A DNA stretch of 24,477 nucleotides from Pusillimonas sp. UBA3987 (GTDB lineage Bacteria > Pseudomonadota > Gammaproteobacteria > Burkholderiales > Burkholderiaceae_B), in assembly GCA_002384935.1 (NCBI GenBank), contig DGCD01000016.1, positions 1 to 24,477 on the forward strand. Reading direction: 5' to 3'. Positions within the stretch are counted from its first letter, which is position 1; the number at the start of each line of letters is the position of its first letter. A program made the position numbers and the translations under genes. Shown piece by piece: positions 15,389 through 23,994 of the stretch. Below the pieces are notes generated by a model. It did not search any database. It was not told the origin of the DNA and saw only the letters and a program-made list of their open reading frames with translations.

Positions 15389-16145
15389 AAAACCGCTTGC
15401 GATACCACACGGTTACCAGCACCGACGTAATCGCCGTTGCCGAGGTCAGCATAAACATGACAATCAACTGGTAATGCACGGCCTGCGTCGGGTCAGCCCC
15501 GGCCAGAATCTGACCGGTCATCATGCCTGGAAGCGAAACAATACCCACCACAGCCAACGCATTAATCGTCGGAATCAGGGCGGCCGTCATGGCCAGGCGA
15601 ACCGCACGGGCACTGGCCTGAGCCGGGCTGGCACCCAAGGCCAGACCCGCCTCGATTTCATCCCGGCGGGTTTCAAACTCGGAACGTACACGCTCAGCGG
15701 CCAGGGCCGCACCATTCATGGCGTTCCCCACAATCATGCCGAAAATCGGAATCAAATAGCGCGGGTCATACCAGGGATCAATATTCACCACGACCAGGTC
15801 AAGATAAGCCATGGTCAGGGCCGAGCCAATTAATATGGCAGCACCGCACAAGAAGCGCAAAGACATGCGCGAGCCGATTTGCTCAACCCGGTTGGTCGCG
15901 GCCAGCGTGGCGGCAACCACCATCACAAGCAGCACAGCCAGCACCAAATACCATCGGCTGGTCGTGAACAACCACACCAGCACCTGGCCAATCAGCAGTA
16001 GCTGGACTGTGGCACGCACTGCACCGATGAACAGGCTCTTGCCCAGGCCAAGGCGTTGCCACCACGACAAAGCCATGGCGACCAACACTAAAGGAACTGC
16101 CAACGCCAGGTTGAACCAGTCTAAACTCAATGCGGCCTCATCCGA
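15354..16145 (-). CDS. fetB: FetB-family ABC transporter permease (UPF0014)
   Basis: A membrane protein of 263 residues with about seven hydrophobic spans. Conserved FetB features include the GAVRATVQLLLIGQVL stretch in helix 2 and the cytoplasmic motif FGMIVGNAMNGAALAAER. With FetA it forms an ABC system proposed in E. coli to export iron and help resist oxidative stress. I use GTG 16145, which has GAGG seven bases upstream, overlaps the fetA end by eight bases and gives the family length. The frame stays open to 16241, but the extra sequence is fetA out of frame. Its 3' end overlaps siaD tail to tail. Confidence 0.87.
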   Translation of the reverse strand, partial: SDEAALSLDWFNLALAVPLVLVAMALSWWQRLGLGKSLFIGAVRATVQLLLIGQVLVWLFTTSRWYLVLAVLLVMVVAATLAATNRVEQIGSRMSLRFLCGAAILIGSALTMAYLDLVVVNIDPWYDPRYLIPIFGMIVGNAMNGAALAAERVRSEFETRRDEIEAGLALGASPAQASARAVRLAMTAALIPTINALAVVGIVSLPGMMTGQILAGADPTQAVHYQLIVMFMLTSATAITSVLVTVWYRKRFFTQAQQLIDLG

Positions 16146-16842
16146 CACGACGGGCCTCGACTCCGGAACCATTGCGCGCCTGACGATGTTCAACCACATG
16201 TCCGGCTTCAAACACAATGGTGTCACCACCCAGGACCTCACCCTCTTCCAGCCGATGCGTTGCCATCACCACCGTGACCCCCGAAGCAACCAATTTCCTT
16301 AATGCATCCACCAGGCGCGAGCCCGACTTGGGATCCAGGGCCGACGTGGGCTCATCCAGCAAAAGCACCTCAGGTCGGGTCATCAAGGTTCGGGCTAAAG
16401 CCACACGCTGCCTTTCACCACCTGAAAGCTGATCGGCATCGCGCTGCGCATAGCTTTCATTCAAATCGGCCAGAACCAGCACGTCACTCACCCGGTCGCG
16501 GTCCTCCTGAGTGATTTTGCCATGGGCAAAGCGCGCGGCCATCAGCAGATTATCGGCCACGGTTCCTTCAAACATGGCAGGTGCCTGAAAAGCAAACCCC
16601 ACACGCGTCCTGAGTTGACGAACCGGATAATGCTCAATGGGCCGGCCATGAAAAACAATATCGCCGGACACCGGACTTTCCAGGCGGTTGAGCAAACGCA
16701 GGAACGAAGTTTTACCGCTCCCGCTACTGCCAATCAAGCACGTTGGCTGACCCGCTCGCAACTTCAGCGTGACGTTGTGCAATACGATCCGTTTCTGGCG
16801 TTCATGCACAACATCACGCAACTCAAAAGCGTATTCGTTCAT
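16138..16842 (-). CDS. fetA: FetA-family ABC transporter ATPase
   Basis: A 234-residue ATPase with Walker A GSSGSGKTS (38-46), signature LSGGE (139-143) and Walker B VLLLDEP (159-165), followed by the family's short C-terminal tail. Being next to an UPF0014 permease identifies it as the FetA (YbbL) partner. ATG 16842 lies 12 bases after the stop of the aldo-keto reductase gene, so the three genes may share a transcript from about 17930. Confidence 0.9.
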   Translation of the reverse strand: MNEYAFELRDVVHERQKRIVLHNVTLKLRAGQPTCLIGSSGSGKTSFLRLLNRLESPVSGDIVFHGRPIEHYPVRQLRTRVGFAFQAPAMFEGTVADNLLMAARFAHGKITQEDRDRVSDVLVLADLNESYAQRDADQLSGGERQRVALARTLMTRPEVLLLDEPTSALDPKSGSRLVDALRKLVASGVTVVMATHRLEEGEVLGGDTIVFEAGHVVEHRQARNGSGVEARRVG

Positions 16843-16854
16843 GAAATTACGCTT

Positions 16855-17904
16855 TTACGGCGCCGGGTTGGGATATTTCAAATGGATGGCGTCAATCTCG
16901 GCCAATACATCGTCGCTTAAGGTCACATTCAGGCTATCGATATTTTCCTTGAGCTGCTCAAGTGAAGTGGCACCGACCAGATTACTAACCGTGAACGGAC
17001 GCGTGTTTACAAAAGCCAGTGCCAGTTGCGTAGGCGTCAAACCTGCCTTTTTTGCCAGCGCCACGTAGGCCGAGGTGGCGGCAACGGCTTGCGCATTGGT
17101 ATAACGGGCAAAGCGTTCGAACAGGCTGATACGTGCCCCTTCGGGACGCGCCCCACCCTCGTACTTGCCTGTCAACGTACCGAAGCCCAAAGGTGAGTAA
17201 GCCAATAGCCCCACCTTGTCGCGATGCGAAAACTCGGCCAGCCCGACTTCAAAAGTCCGGTTCAACAGGTTATAGGGGTTCTGAATGGAGACAATGCGCT
17301 CCAAACCAAGGCGTTCGGCCGCGGTTAAAAACCGCGCCACGCCCCAGGGTGTTTCGTTGGACACGCCAATATGGCGAATCTTGCCTTGCTTGACCAGATC
17401 GCTGAGCACTTCCAGCGCTTCCTCAATGGGTACGGTATAGGGTTCGTCTTCCCAGGGATACGTATGACGTCCGAACGTAATGGTGCTGCGATCGGGCCAA
17501 TGCAACTGATACAGGTCGACGTAATCTGTTTGCAGACGCTGCAAACTATCATTCAGCGCCTCGGTTAAGTTGGGGCGATCGAACTGGTTGGTGGCGCCGC
17601 GAATATGGCTGGGCCGCCCTGCCTGGCGCGAAGGACCAGCAATCTTGGTTGTCAGGAAAATCTTGTCGCGCAGCCCGGTTTTCTTTAACCAGGTGCCAAT
17701 GTAGCGTTCGGTACTGCCTTGTGTTTCGGCCTTGGGCGGCACCGGATACATTTCCGCTGTGTCGAACAGGTTCACGCCCTGTTCGAACGCGTAATCCATT
17801 TGTTCGTGCGCCTGCGCCTCGTTGTTTTGCTCGCCCCAGGTCATGGTACCCAGGCCGATAGCACTTACTTCAACATTTGTATGCCCTAGTTTGCGATACT
17901 GCAT
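16855..17904 (-). CDS. tas: NADP(H)-dependent aldo-keto reductase, Tas-like
   Basis: A 349-residue (alpha/beta)8-barrel reductase. The catalytic tetrad is visible: Asp48 (LFDTAEMYP), Tyr53, Lys87 (TTKIAGPSR) and His135 (YQLHWPDR). Strong similarity in order and length to E. coli Tas (346 residues) includes the PVPP-x-ETQG segment and a C terminus ending in PAP. Tas suppresses tyrosine auxotrophy in E. coli; the physiological substrate is unclear. ATG 17904 follows GAAAGGAG at good spacing. Confidence 0.9.
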   Translation of the reverse strand: MQYRKLGHTNVEVSAIGLGTMTWGEQNNEAQAHEQMDYAFEQGVNLFDTAEMYPVPPKAETQGSTERYIGTWLKKTGLRDKIFLTTKIAGPSRQAGRPSHIRGATNQFDRPNLTEALNDSLQRLQTDYVDLYQLHWPDRSTITFGRHTYPWEDEPYTVPIEEALEVLSDLVKQGKIRHIGVSNETPWGVARFLTAAERLGLERIVSIQNPYNLLNRTFEVGLAEFSHRDKVGLLAYSPLGFGTLTGKYEGGARPEGARISLFERFARYTNAQAVAATSAYVALAKKAGLTPTQLALAFVNTRPFTVSNLVGATSLEQLKENIDSLNVTLSDDVLAEIDAIHLKYPNPAP

Positions 17905-17925
17905 TGTGACTCCTTTCGGATTTAC

Positions 17926-17951
17926 GATACATCAGTCGTATGCATTGTATC
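17926..17951. promoter_or_regulatory. Inverted repeat upstream of the tas-like gene
   Basis: GATACA (17926-17931) and TGTATC (17946-17951) are inverted copies separated by 14 bases that include the palindrome ATGCAT. The repeat lies 22 bases before the tas start, in the 90-base gap after the MarR gene. A possible -10 (TACAAT on the minus strand, 17949-17944) falls within it. It could be an operator or part of the promoter. Confidence 0.35.
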
Positions 17952-17994
17952 CGCTTACATACCCCCTGACGCACCCGACAACCACAAACACAGT

Positions 17995-18456
17995 TCAAAC
18001 AAAATTGCCCCAGATCTTCTTCAGCAGGCGTTGAAACTCATGCTGCTCTTCAATGGTCAGCCCTTCCACTGAGCGTTCGAAAATAGCCCAGGCCGGCGGC
18101 AACACCGTATTAAATTGTTCTTCCCCGGCAGGCAGCAAATGGATTTCCAGCACGCGCTGGTCGGTTGCACTGGGTTCACGACGCACGTAACCGGCCTTCT
18201 CCATCACCGTAAGCGCGCGCGACAGCGTGGCCTGATCCACACCGGCGGCATTGGCCAGGGCACTCACACCCAAGCCGTCGGTCTCACGCAGAAAAGCCAA
18301 TACCCGCCAATGCAACAGCGTCATGCCGTGCTCACGCAATAACACATGGAAGCCGGCATTGACGGCGCCGGTAGTGCGGTTGAGCACATAGGGCATAAAA
18401 GTTTCATGGCCCTGATAAGCGTGCGTAGAATTTTGCTCTTGTTTCCTGGGTTTCAC
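17995..18456 (-). CDS. MarR-family regulator ending the opine-dehydrogenase/ABC operon
   Basis: A 153-residue MarR protein with winged-helix core SALANAAGVDQATLSRALTVMEKAGYVRRE (in two pieces, about 65-94) and a wing containing ATDQRVLEIHLLPAGEEQ. The GTG at 18456 lies 19 bases after the permease stop, on the same strand, so the gene is probably the last cistron of that operon. The start is uncertain: no strong ribosome site is seen, and ATG 18396 would cut the first helix. It is the best candidate for binding the inverted repeat at 23871-23888, giving feedback control (inference). It is unlike the other MarR protein in this window. Confidence 0.87.
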   Translation of the reverse strand: MKPRKQEQNSTHAYQGHETFMPYVLNRTTGAVNAGFHVLLREHGMTLLHWRVLAFLRETDGLGVSALANAAGVDQATLSRALTVMEKAGYVRREPSATDQRVLEIHLLPAGEEQFNTVLPPAWAIFERSVEGLTIEEQHEFQRLLKKIWGNFV

Positions 18457-18475
18457 TTGCTTTGCCCGATTCTGA

Positions 18476-19228
18476 TTATCCGCTACGATCTACAATACGT
18501 TGTAGCCTGCCAATCAGCCAGTTTAACGCCAAGCCCACAATACAAATCCAAACCAGCGGGACAAACATGTCCAAAGTTCGATAGGCCCGTGCTGCAACCG
18601 TTAACATGTGCCCCAGACCATCGGTGGAGGCGATCATTTCCGCCAGGAACACCACAACGCAGGCGATCACACCGGCCACCCGCACACCGGCCAACACGGT
18701 GGGAACAATCGCAGGTAAAGTCACCTTCCACAAACAAGCAACGCTAGACGTGCCCGCGGCCCGCGCCGACCAAATCAGTTTGCGGTCAACTGCGCGCGCC
18801 GCCGACCAGGTCGCCATCAAGACCGGAAACAAGGCATCGGCTACAACAAGGGCCACTTTCGAGGCATTTTCAAACCCGAAAATCAAAATAAGAGCAGGAT
18901 ACAAAGCGATCTTGGGAATGGGTGCCAACAAACGGACCACGGCATCGAGCAGCGCCGCACTGAAACGCGACAATTGTGCCGCCAGCCCCAGGACCACCCC
19001 CAGAATAACCGCCAGGCTTAAGCCAATGGCCAGCCGATACAGCGTGATGGAAAAGTTTCCCCAAAACTCGGCACTCGCGGCCTGCTCCACCAGCCGCACG
19101 GCTATCGAAGTTGGTGCCGGCAGCAATTGTGGCTCAATGAACCCGGCACGGCATACGATTTCCCAGACAACCAGCACGAACAAAGGGGAAATACATAAGC
19201 GTCCCCAACCCATCATGGTTTGAGTCAT
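18476..19228 (-). CDS. ABC transporter permease, SsuC/TauC type (second permease)
   Basis: A 250-residue BPD-type permease with about six hydrophobic spans and the EAA-loop region ARAAGTSSVACLWKVTLPAIVPTVLAGVRV (in two pieces, mid-C-terminal half), which contacts the ATPase. ATG 19228 overlaps the previous permease stop as ATGA; the frame is open to 19255 but the extra residues are not needed. It pairs with the preceding permease as a heterodimer, which is less usual than the single homodimeric permease of TauABC or SsuABC. Confidence 0.9.
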   Translation of the reverse strand: MTQTMMGWGRLCISPLFVLVVWEIVCRAGFIEPQLLPAPTSIAVRLVEQAASAEFWGNFSITLYRLAIGLSLAVILGVVLGLAAQLSRFSAALLDAVVRLLAPIPKIALYPALILIFGFENASKVALVVADALFPVLMATWSAARAVDRKLIWSARAAGTSSVACLWKVTLPAIVPTVLAGVRVAGVIACVVVFLAEMIASTDGLGHMLTVAARAYRTLDMFVPLVWICIVGLALNWLIGRLQRIVDRSG

Positions 19229-20016
19229 GCGCCCCCCTGATTCGAATCGGCCCAACGGGTTAAATAACGGCGTACGCGTTCGAACAACGCGTCAAGCAAA
19301 AAGCCCAGTATTGCCAGCACCAGGATCGCCGCATAAACGGTTGCGTACTGCGCCATGTCCATGGACGTAAACAGCAAATTGCCCACGCCCTCCTGACGCG
19401 CAATCATTTCCGAGGACACCATCACGATCAAGGCCATGACAACGCCAACCCGGCAACCGATCATGATTTCAGGCAGGGCGGCAGGTAAAACAACCTTGAA
19501 CAGACGGGCAACCGGCCCCATTCCCATGGCTTGTGCAACCCAAACCAGTTTACGCTCAACGCGACATGCGCCCTGGTAACTGTGATACAGCACAGGTAAG
19601 CTCACGCCCATCGCAATCACGAAGATTTTAGAAAAACTGCCCAGGCCGAACCAAAGCATCAGGATCGGCATCAGCGCCGCCTTGGGCATGGGATAAGCCA
19701 GGGAAACCAGGGGGTAAAAAATCTGATAGATGATCCGGCTGCGCCCCATTGCCAGGCCCAGGGGAATGGCAAACAGCAATGCCCATATATAGCCGGCGAA
19801 CATGCGGCCAACCGATTGCAGAATTGCCCACAATGCACTTGGGTCAGTTACCAGAAACCGTAGCTCTTTAACGGCCGCTATCGGGCCTGGAAACGACGTA
19901 AAGCCCAATAACCGCGACGCTGCCGACCAAAGCAGACCAAGAAAAAGTATCGCAAGCACAATGCCAACAGCGGGATGCTCGTACCACCGCAACGCACGAC
20001 CAACAGTTTGCTTCAC
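19225..20016 (-). CDS. ABC transporter permease, SsuC/TauC type (first permease)
   Basis: A 263-residue BPD-type permease with six or so hydrophobic segments and an EAA-type loop (VAQAMGMGPVARLFKVVLPAALPEIMIG, in two pieces, near the middle of the C-terminal half). The GTG start at 20016 overlaps the ATPase stop (GTGA). It forms a channel with the second permease. Confidence 0.91.
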   Translation of the reverse strand: MKQTVGRALRWYEHPAVGIVLAILFLGLLWSAASRLLGFTSFPGPIAAVKELRFLVTDPSALWAILQSVGRMFAGYIWALLFAIPLGLAMGRSRIIYQIFYPLVSLAYPMPKAALMPILMLWFGLGSFSKIFVIAMGVSLPVLYHSYQGACRVERKLVWVAQAMGMGPVARLFKVVLPAALPEIMIGCRVGVVMALIVMVSSEMIARQEGVGNLLFTSMDMAQYATVYAAILVLAILGFLLDALFERVRRYLTRWADSNQGGA

Positions 20017-20777
20017 ACCTGCTCCTTCTCGGTGAGCAAGTTTTCAAGATGCACCACGTAGTTCTGATAGTCGCGGTTAAGCAGCAACTCGGCACGCACG
20101 CGCGGTCGCGGCAAGTCGATATCAATCACCTCGCGCACCGACCCCGGGCTGCCGGTAAGCACGACCACCCGATCAGACAAATACACCGCTTCGTCGACTG
20201 CATGGGTAACAAACAGCACCGTATTACGCAGTTGCTCCCACAGCGACAGCAACTCGGCCTGCAAAACCAGGCGTGTATGCGCATCCAACGCACCAAATGG
20301 CTCGTCCATGAGCAAAATGGCGGGCTCATACGCCAGCGTTCGGGCAATGGCCGCCCGCTGACGCATCCCCCCCGACAATTCACGCGGATAAAAGCCCGCG
20401 TATTTCTCGAGCTTGACCTTTTCCAGCCATGAAAGCGCACGAGCCTGGGCCTGCGCTTTGGGCACACCCTGTTCACGCAAACCGTAGGCCACGTTGCCCA
20501 AGACCGTTTTCCAGGGAAACAGCGCGTATTCCTGGAATACCGGCCCGCGATCGGGACCAGGTTGGGTAATCAGTTTGTCGTCGACCTTTACCGCACCGTC
20601 GGTGGGTTGCTCGAACCCGCCGACAATGTAGAGCAAAGTGCTTTTCCCGCAGCCACTTGGCCCAAGGATCGACACAAACTCACCGGCGGGTATCTGCAGA
20701 TCGATATCCACCAGGGCCGGATGCGCCGTTCCCCGAGCAGTATTAAACGTTTTATTCAGGTGCTCGATGCTAATCAT
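20013..20777 (-). CDS. ABC transporter ATPase, SsuB/TauB type
   Basis: A 254-residue ATPase with Walker A GPSGCGKST (39-47), Q-loop FQEYALFPW (81-89), signature LSGGMRQ (134-140) and Walker B ILLMDEP (154-160), followed by FVTHAVDEA. This motif set is typical of the nitrate/sulfonate/taurine importer class. ATG 20777 immediately follows the stop of the binding-protein gene. Confidence 0.93.
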   Translation of the reverse strand: MISIEHLNKTFNTARGTAHPALVDIDLQIPAGEFVSILGPSGCGKSTLLYIVGGFEQPTDGAVKVDDKLITQPGPDRGPVFQEYALFPWKTVLGNVAYGLREQGVPKAQAQARALSWLEKVKLEKYAGFYPRELSGGMRQRAAIARTLAYEPAILLMDEPFGALDAHTRLVLQAELLSLWEQLRNTVLFVTHAVDEAVYLSDRVVVLTGSPGSVREVIDIDLPRPRVRAELLLNRDYQNYVVHLENLLTEKEQV

Positions 20778-21773
20778 TTACTTGACCGGCGCAATAATAT
20801 CTTCACGAACAAACTCTTTGATATCAAGCGATTCCTTCAAAAAGCCAGCGTCGTAGTAAAGATTGAAAGTTTCCTGAATCGCGTCGATATTCGGCTGCAT
20901 ATTGGGCTCCCTGTGGAAGTCTTTGGGCGTCAGCAGATACTTGGAAAAAACAGCCGCCGGCGCGCGGGTAATCTCGGAAGTAACCTCTGCGGCCAACGCG
21001 GGGTTTTCCTTCAGCTTGGCCATGGCGTTTTGCAAGTCCTTCACATAGGCCTTGACCACCTCGGGATTGGCATCGGTGTAGGCCTGACTGCAACCTTCAA
21101 AAATCTGCACGTTCGGATTTTGCACATCCAGCAATTTGAACAACGGCCGCAAGTCGCCCTTTTCTTCATTCAGAACCGTAAATGGCGGCACCATGGGCCC
21201 GGCGTCAACCCGCCCTGAGCGAATCGCGTCGGCAGAAGGGGGGAAACCGGTTTCCACAATTTTTACGTCTTTTTCGGGATCAAGACCATTTTCTTTCAGC
21301 CACAACAACATGTGGTAATACACGCCCGAGCCGTACGCATTGGTGCCAATCACCTTCCCTTTGAGATCCTGGGCCGATTTAATCGGACTGTCTTCCTTCA
21401 CCGCCCAGTACACTGAGAAGCTGCCCGGCTCCTCAGCCGCATGTTGGGCGACAATATAGGGCTTCAAGCCGCTTTCAATATAACCTTGGGCCATCGACAT
21501 GGGCGCCATCGTGGCGCAATCGAGCACGTCGGCGCGCATGGCCTGAACCATAGGCGATGTACCCTGAAACTGCGTCCATTTGATGGTGTATTCCTTCCCC
21601 AGGTCAGGGAACAATTCCGGGCGCTTCATCATCAGGTACTTTGACTCTTCCGCGGGAATCGTCCAGCCAACCCGAAGCTCGGGCACGTCGGCCGCCATGA
21701 CCGGCGCGTGAAGGGTTGCAGCCAGTGTTGCCGTGGCGGTTGAAGCCAGTAATGCTTTGACTTTAGTTTTCAT
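20778..21773 (-). CDS. Periplasmic substrate-binding protein, SsuA/TauA (NMT1-like) family
   Basis: A 331-residue protein with a signal peptide (1-27, cleavage after VMA), then a type II binding-protein fold of the NMT1/SsuA class: LRVGWTIPAEESKYLM opening strand, DLKGKVIGTNAYGSGVYYHMLLWL (in two pieces) and a DAIRSGRVDAGPMVPP loop. The class binds sulfonates, taurine, nitrate or thiamine-pyrimidine precursors; the ligand here is unknown. ATG 21773 lies inside the end of the upstream dehydrogenase gene (11-base overlap), with AAGGAAA as ribosome site. Confidence 0.91.
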   Translation of the reverse strand: MKTKVKALLASTATATLAATLHAPVMAADVPELRVGWTIPAEESKYLMMKRPELFPDLGKEYTIKWTQFQGTSPMVQAMRADVLDCATMAPMSMAQGYIESGLKPYIVAQHAAEEPGSFSVYWAVKEDSPIKSAQDLKGKVIGTNAYGSGVYYHMLLWLKENGLDPEKDVKIVETGFPPSADAIRSGRVDAGPMVPPFTVLNEEKGDLRPLFKLLDVQNPNVQIFEGCSQAYTDANPEVVKAYVKDLQNAMAKLKENPALAAEVTSEITRAPAAVFSKYLLTPKDFHREPNMQPNIDAIQETFNLYYDAGFLKESLDIKEFVREDIIAPVK

Positions 21774-22770
21774 CGCTTATTTCCTTAACAGTGGTGGAAG
21801 GAATGCTTTGGTCCAAACCAAAATGCCTTAGCATGCCCAAAGTGCGTGCCAGCACATCACGCCGGTACGCGTTTAAATCAACGCCCTCATACGACAAAAA
21901 GCCACTTGCAGAACGCAAGCCGATTTTGCCCTCGTGCATGTATCGTTTGATAATGTCCGGCGCGGCATATCGGGTCGAATCGAGGTTGTCGGAAAGGTAA
22001 TGGCTGGCGTGATAAAGAATATCGTTCCCGCCATAATCAATGAATTCCAGCACGCCAATACTGGCAAAACGGAATCCCAGGCCGTAACGTGTTGCGCGGT
22101 CAATTTCCTCAACTGTTGCCACACCCTCTTCAACCATGCGCGCCGCTTCATTCATAATTAAAGTTTGCAGGCGCGGAACAATGAAACCGGGCGAACACGC
22201 GCACTGCACAGGCACCTTGCCGATGCCTGTCAGGCTTTCTTTCAATGCGGCCAACGCCTGCGGACTCGTTTGGTCGTGCGCACTGATCTCAACCAGCGGT
22301 ATAACGTAGGCAGGGTTCAACCAGTGAGCGTTCATAAAACGCTCGGGACAACTCACCATGCCGGCCAGCTCCGAAGCAAGCATGGTCGAAGTCGTTGAGG
22401 CAATAATGGCAGTGCCGGGCGCATCCTTGCAAATACGATTCAAGGCATCGCGTTTGGCATCAAGCGTCTCGGGCACGCCTTCATAGATAATCCCGGCGGT
22501 TTCCAGTGCCTGGCCTGCATGCGCCAAGTCAACAACCTGAATCCGCTGGCGGATGACATCAATTTGGGCTACTTCGAACAGGTCAAGATCGGCAAGCTGG
22601 CGCAAAGCGGTGTTCAGCTCTTGATCGATATCGTGATGCAAGGCCTGAAACTGTGAGGCTTCACGTGGCTTGAAGTCCACCACAGTAACCCGCTGCCCAC
22701 GAATGGCATAAGCCATGGCAATCCCCCTGCCCATGCGCCCTGCACCCACTGCGACAATAGAAGCTGACAT
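21763..22770 (-). CDS. 3-hydroxyacyl-CoA dehydrogenase-family NAD-dependent oxidoreductase
   Basis: A 335-residue protein with an N-terminal Rossmann fold (GAGRMG 9-14; VVDFKP at the end of strand 2) and the family's catalytic region: NAHWLNPAYVIPLVEI, with His149 and Glu161 as the His-Glu dyad, followed by SPGFIVPRLQ. The C-terminal helical domain is present. Members oxidise 3-hydroxyacyl-CoA, but relatives act on free hydroxy acids such as L-gulonate or carnitine. No CoA ligase or thiolase is nearby, so a non-CoA substrate is plausible (inference). ATG 22770 has GGAAAG eight bases upstream; a TTG at 22776 overlapping the preceding stop is less likely. Confidence 0.88.
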   Translation of the reverse strand: MSASIVAVGAGRMGRGIAMAYAIRGQRVTVVDFKPREASQFQALHHDIDQELNTALRQLADLDLFEVAQIDVIRQRIQVVDLAHAGQALETAGIIYEGVPETLDAKRDALNRICKDAPGTAIIASTTSTMLASELAGMVSCPERFMNAHWLNPAYVIPLVEISAHDQTSPQALAALKESLTGIGKVPVQCACSPGFIVPRLQTLIMNEAARMVEEGVATVEEIDRATRYGLGFRFASIGVLEFIDYGGNDILYHASHYLSDNLDSTRYAAPDIIKRYMHEGKIGLRSASGFLSYEGVDLNAYRRDVLARTLGMLRHFGLDQSIPSTTVKEISDEN

Positions 22771-22772
22771 GA

Positions 22773-23849
22773 TCAAGGCTTTCCGGTAAACAGCAGTTCA
22801 CGCAAATCATCTTTGCCCAAACCTGCCAACCCAAGGGTTGCCAGCGCACGCGGCCCCTTGCGTAGATCTTCCCCCACGATGCCGCCTGCAATCGCCAGCA
22901 ACCCCTGGCTGATCGGCGCATCAATGCCGGCCCAATCGGCTACGGATGCCTGGAACGACAGCCCCAGCATCGTGTCTTCGGTCATGTAACGATGGTGATG
23001 TAAATCGATATGTTCCCGCCAATCGCCGCTTTTCACCAGCTTTTTATGCACATCCCCATACATCCATTGGTCGCCGTTGTAATGATCGGCCAAGGGAAAA
23101 TGCGGCGCGCCATAACCCAGCGCTTCCCGGATCGCAATCCGTTCAAGATCAAGCTTGTCAGTAACCGACCGGACGGCCGGCTGCGTGCCTTCGTTGTGAA
23201 TGTCCCATGCCTCGAAATGCTGCAAGGGCGCGGCATTCATTAGAATAAGCGGGGGATGAATAATAGGACCGGCATTCATCAGCGCACCCGACATCGCGTC
23301 CTCACACGGTTCAATAACCGGAAACGCCGCGCGAATAACGCTTAAACCATGCTCAGTTCTGACGGCCGGGTATACACCGGTAGGCAGGCGTGTTGCCCGG
23401 GTCGTAATCGCCACCGTGTTGGGGCCATGTTTGCGAACCAGCCAAGGCAGCGTGCCCGTCTCGGCCCAGGTCACCTCGGCTTTGCTACCCGCAGCCTTGA
23501 TTGTTTCATCCATGATAAAACTGCCGAACGTGCCAGGCGGCAAATACACGACTTGCCCATCGACCAGATGCGGCGCCATGGCCCGGGCAATATCCAACTG
23601 GGCAACGGCCGGGGTGGGAATCACAATGAGTTGTGCGCCTTCCAATGCCTGGGCAATATCAGTGCACACATGGGCGATTGGAATATCACGCTGCCCTTCA
23701 TCGTCTTTTACGGTGATATAGCCACTGTCAATAACCGGCTGCAATGCGGCCGTATCGCGACGCCAGAAGCTAACCTCGTGCCCCGCTTCGCTTAAGTCTG
23801 CGGCAGCTGCGTAACAACCATGCCCACCCCCTAGAACCGCTACTTTCAT
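22773..23849 (-). CDS. NAD/NADP octopine/nopaline (opine) dehydrogenase-family protein
   Basis: A 358-residue protein with a Rossmann N-terminal domain (VLGGGHGCYAAAADL, 5-19) and the octopine-dehydrogenase C-terminal domain, in which NAGPIIHPPLILMNA (192-206) carries the probable catalytic His198. The family reversibly joins an amino acid and a 2-oxo acid by reductive amination, or breaks the product down; relatives also act as ketopantoate-reductase-like enzymes. Here it heads an operon with an importer and a second dehydrogenase, suggesting breakdown of an imported compound (inference). ATG 23849 has GGGGAG upstream at good spacing. Confidence 0.87.
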   Translation of the reverse strand: MKVAVLGGGHGCYAAAADLSEAGHEVSFWRRDTAALQPVIDSGYITVKDDEGQRDIPIAHVCTDIAQALEGAQLIVIPTPAVAQLDIARAMAPHLVDGQVVYLPPGTFGSFIMDETIKAAGSKAEVTWAETGTLPWLVRKHGPNTVAITTRATRLPTGVYPAVRTEHGLSVIRAAFPVIEPCEDAMSGALMNAGPIIHPPLILMNAAPLQHFEAWDIHNEGTQPAVRSVTDKLDLERIAIREALGYGAPHFPLADHYNGDQWMYGDVHKKLVKSGDWREHIDLHHHRYMTEDTMLGLSFQASVADWAGIDAPISQGLLAIAGGIVGEDLRKGPRALATLGLAGLGKDDLRELLFTGKP

Positions 23850-23868
23850 CCTTGCTCCCCATTAACAA

Positions 23869-23897
23869 AATATATGCAAGTGCATATAGTGAGTTAA
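23869..23897 (-). promoter_or_regulatory. Promoter with embedded operator for the opine-dehydrogenase/ABC operon
   Basis: On the minus strand TTAACT (23897-23892) and TATATT (23874-23869) are spaced by 17 bases and sit about 20 bases before the start codon. Between and overlapping them lies TATATGCAAGTGCATATA (23871-23888), a perfect 8-bp inverted repeat with a two-base spacer. A repressor bound here would block RNA polymerase. A second possible promoter (TTGATG/TACTGT, 18-base spacing) lies just upstream. Confidence 0.7.
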
Positions 23898-23994
23898 CAG
23901 TAAGGGATAGGACGCCAAACCATCAATAAGGGTAAGTGCGGATTTTGCAGAAATAAAGGCTGGGGATTTCCCGAGGCTGGCAAATAATTGCTGG

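Noticed and set aside
15276..15833. A 185-codon plus-strand open frame across the end of siaD and fetB
   Set aside because: It is antisense to fetB and out of frame with siaD, with low-complexity Arg/His/Asn/Gln composition; no support as a gene.
20562..21218. A 218-codon plus-strand open frame antisense to the sulfonate-type binding protein
   Set aside because: The opposite strand has a signal peptide and conserved binding-protein motifs, and this frame has none.
23925..23994. A terminator after the CopD-family gene
   Set aside because: GGGA/TCCC pairing near 23960 is short and the following T-run is weak; not convincing.
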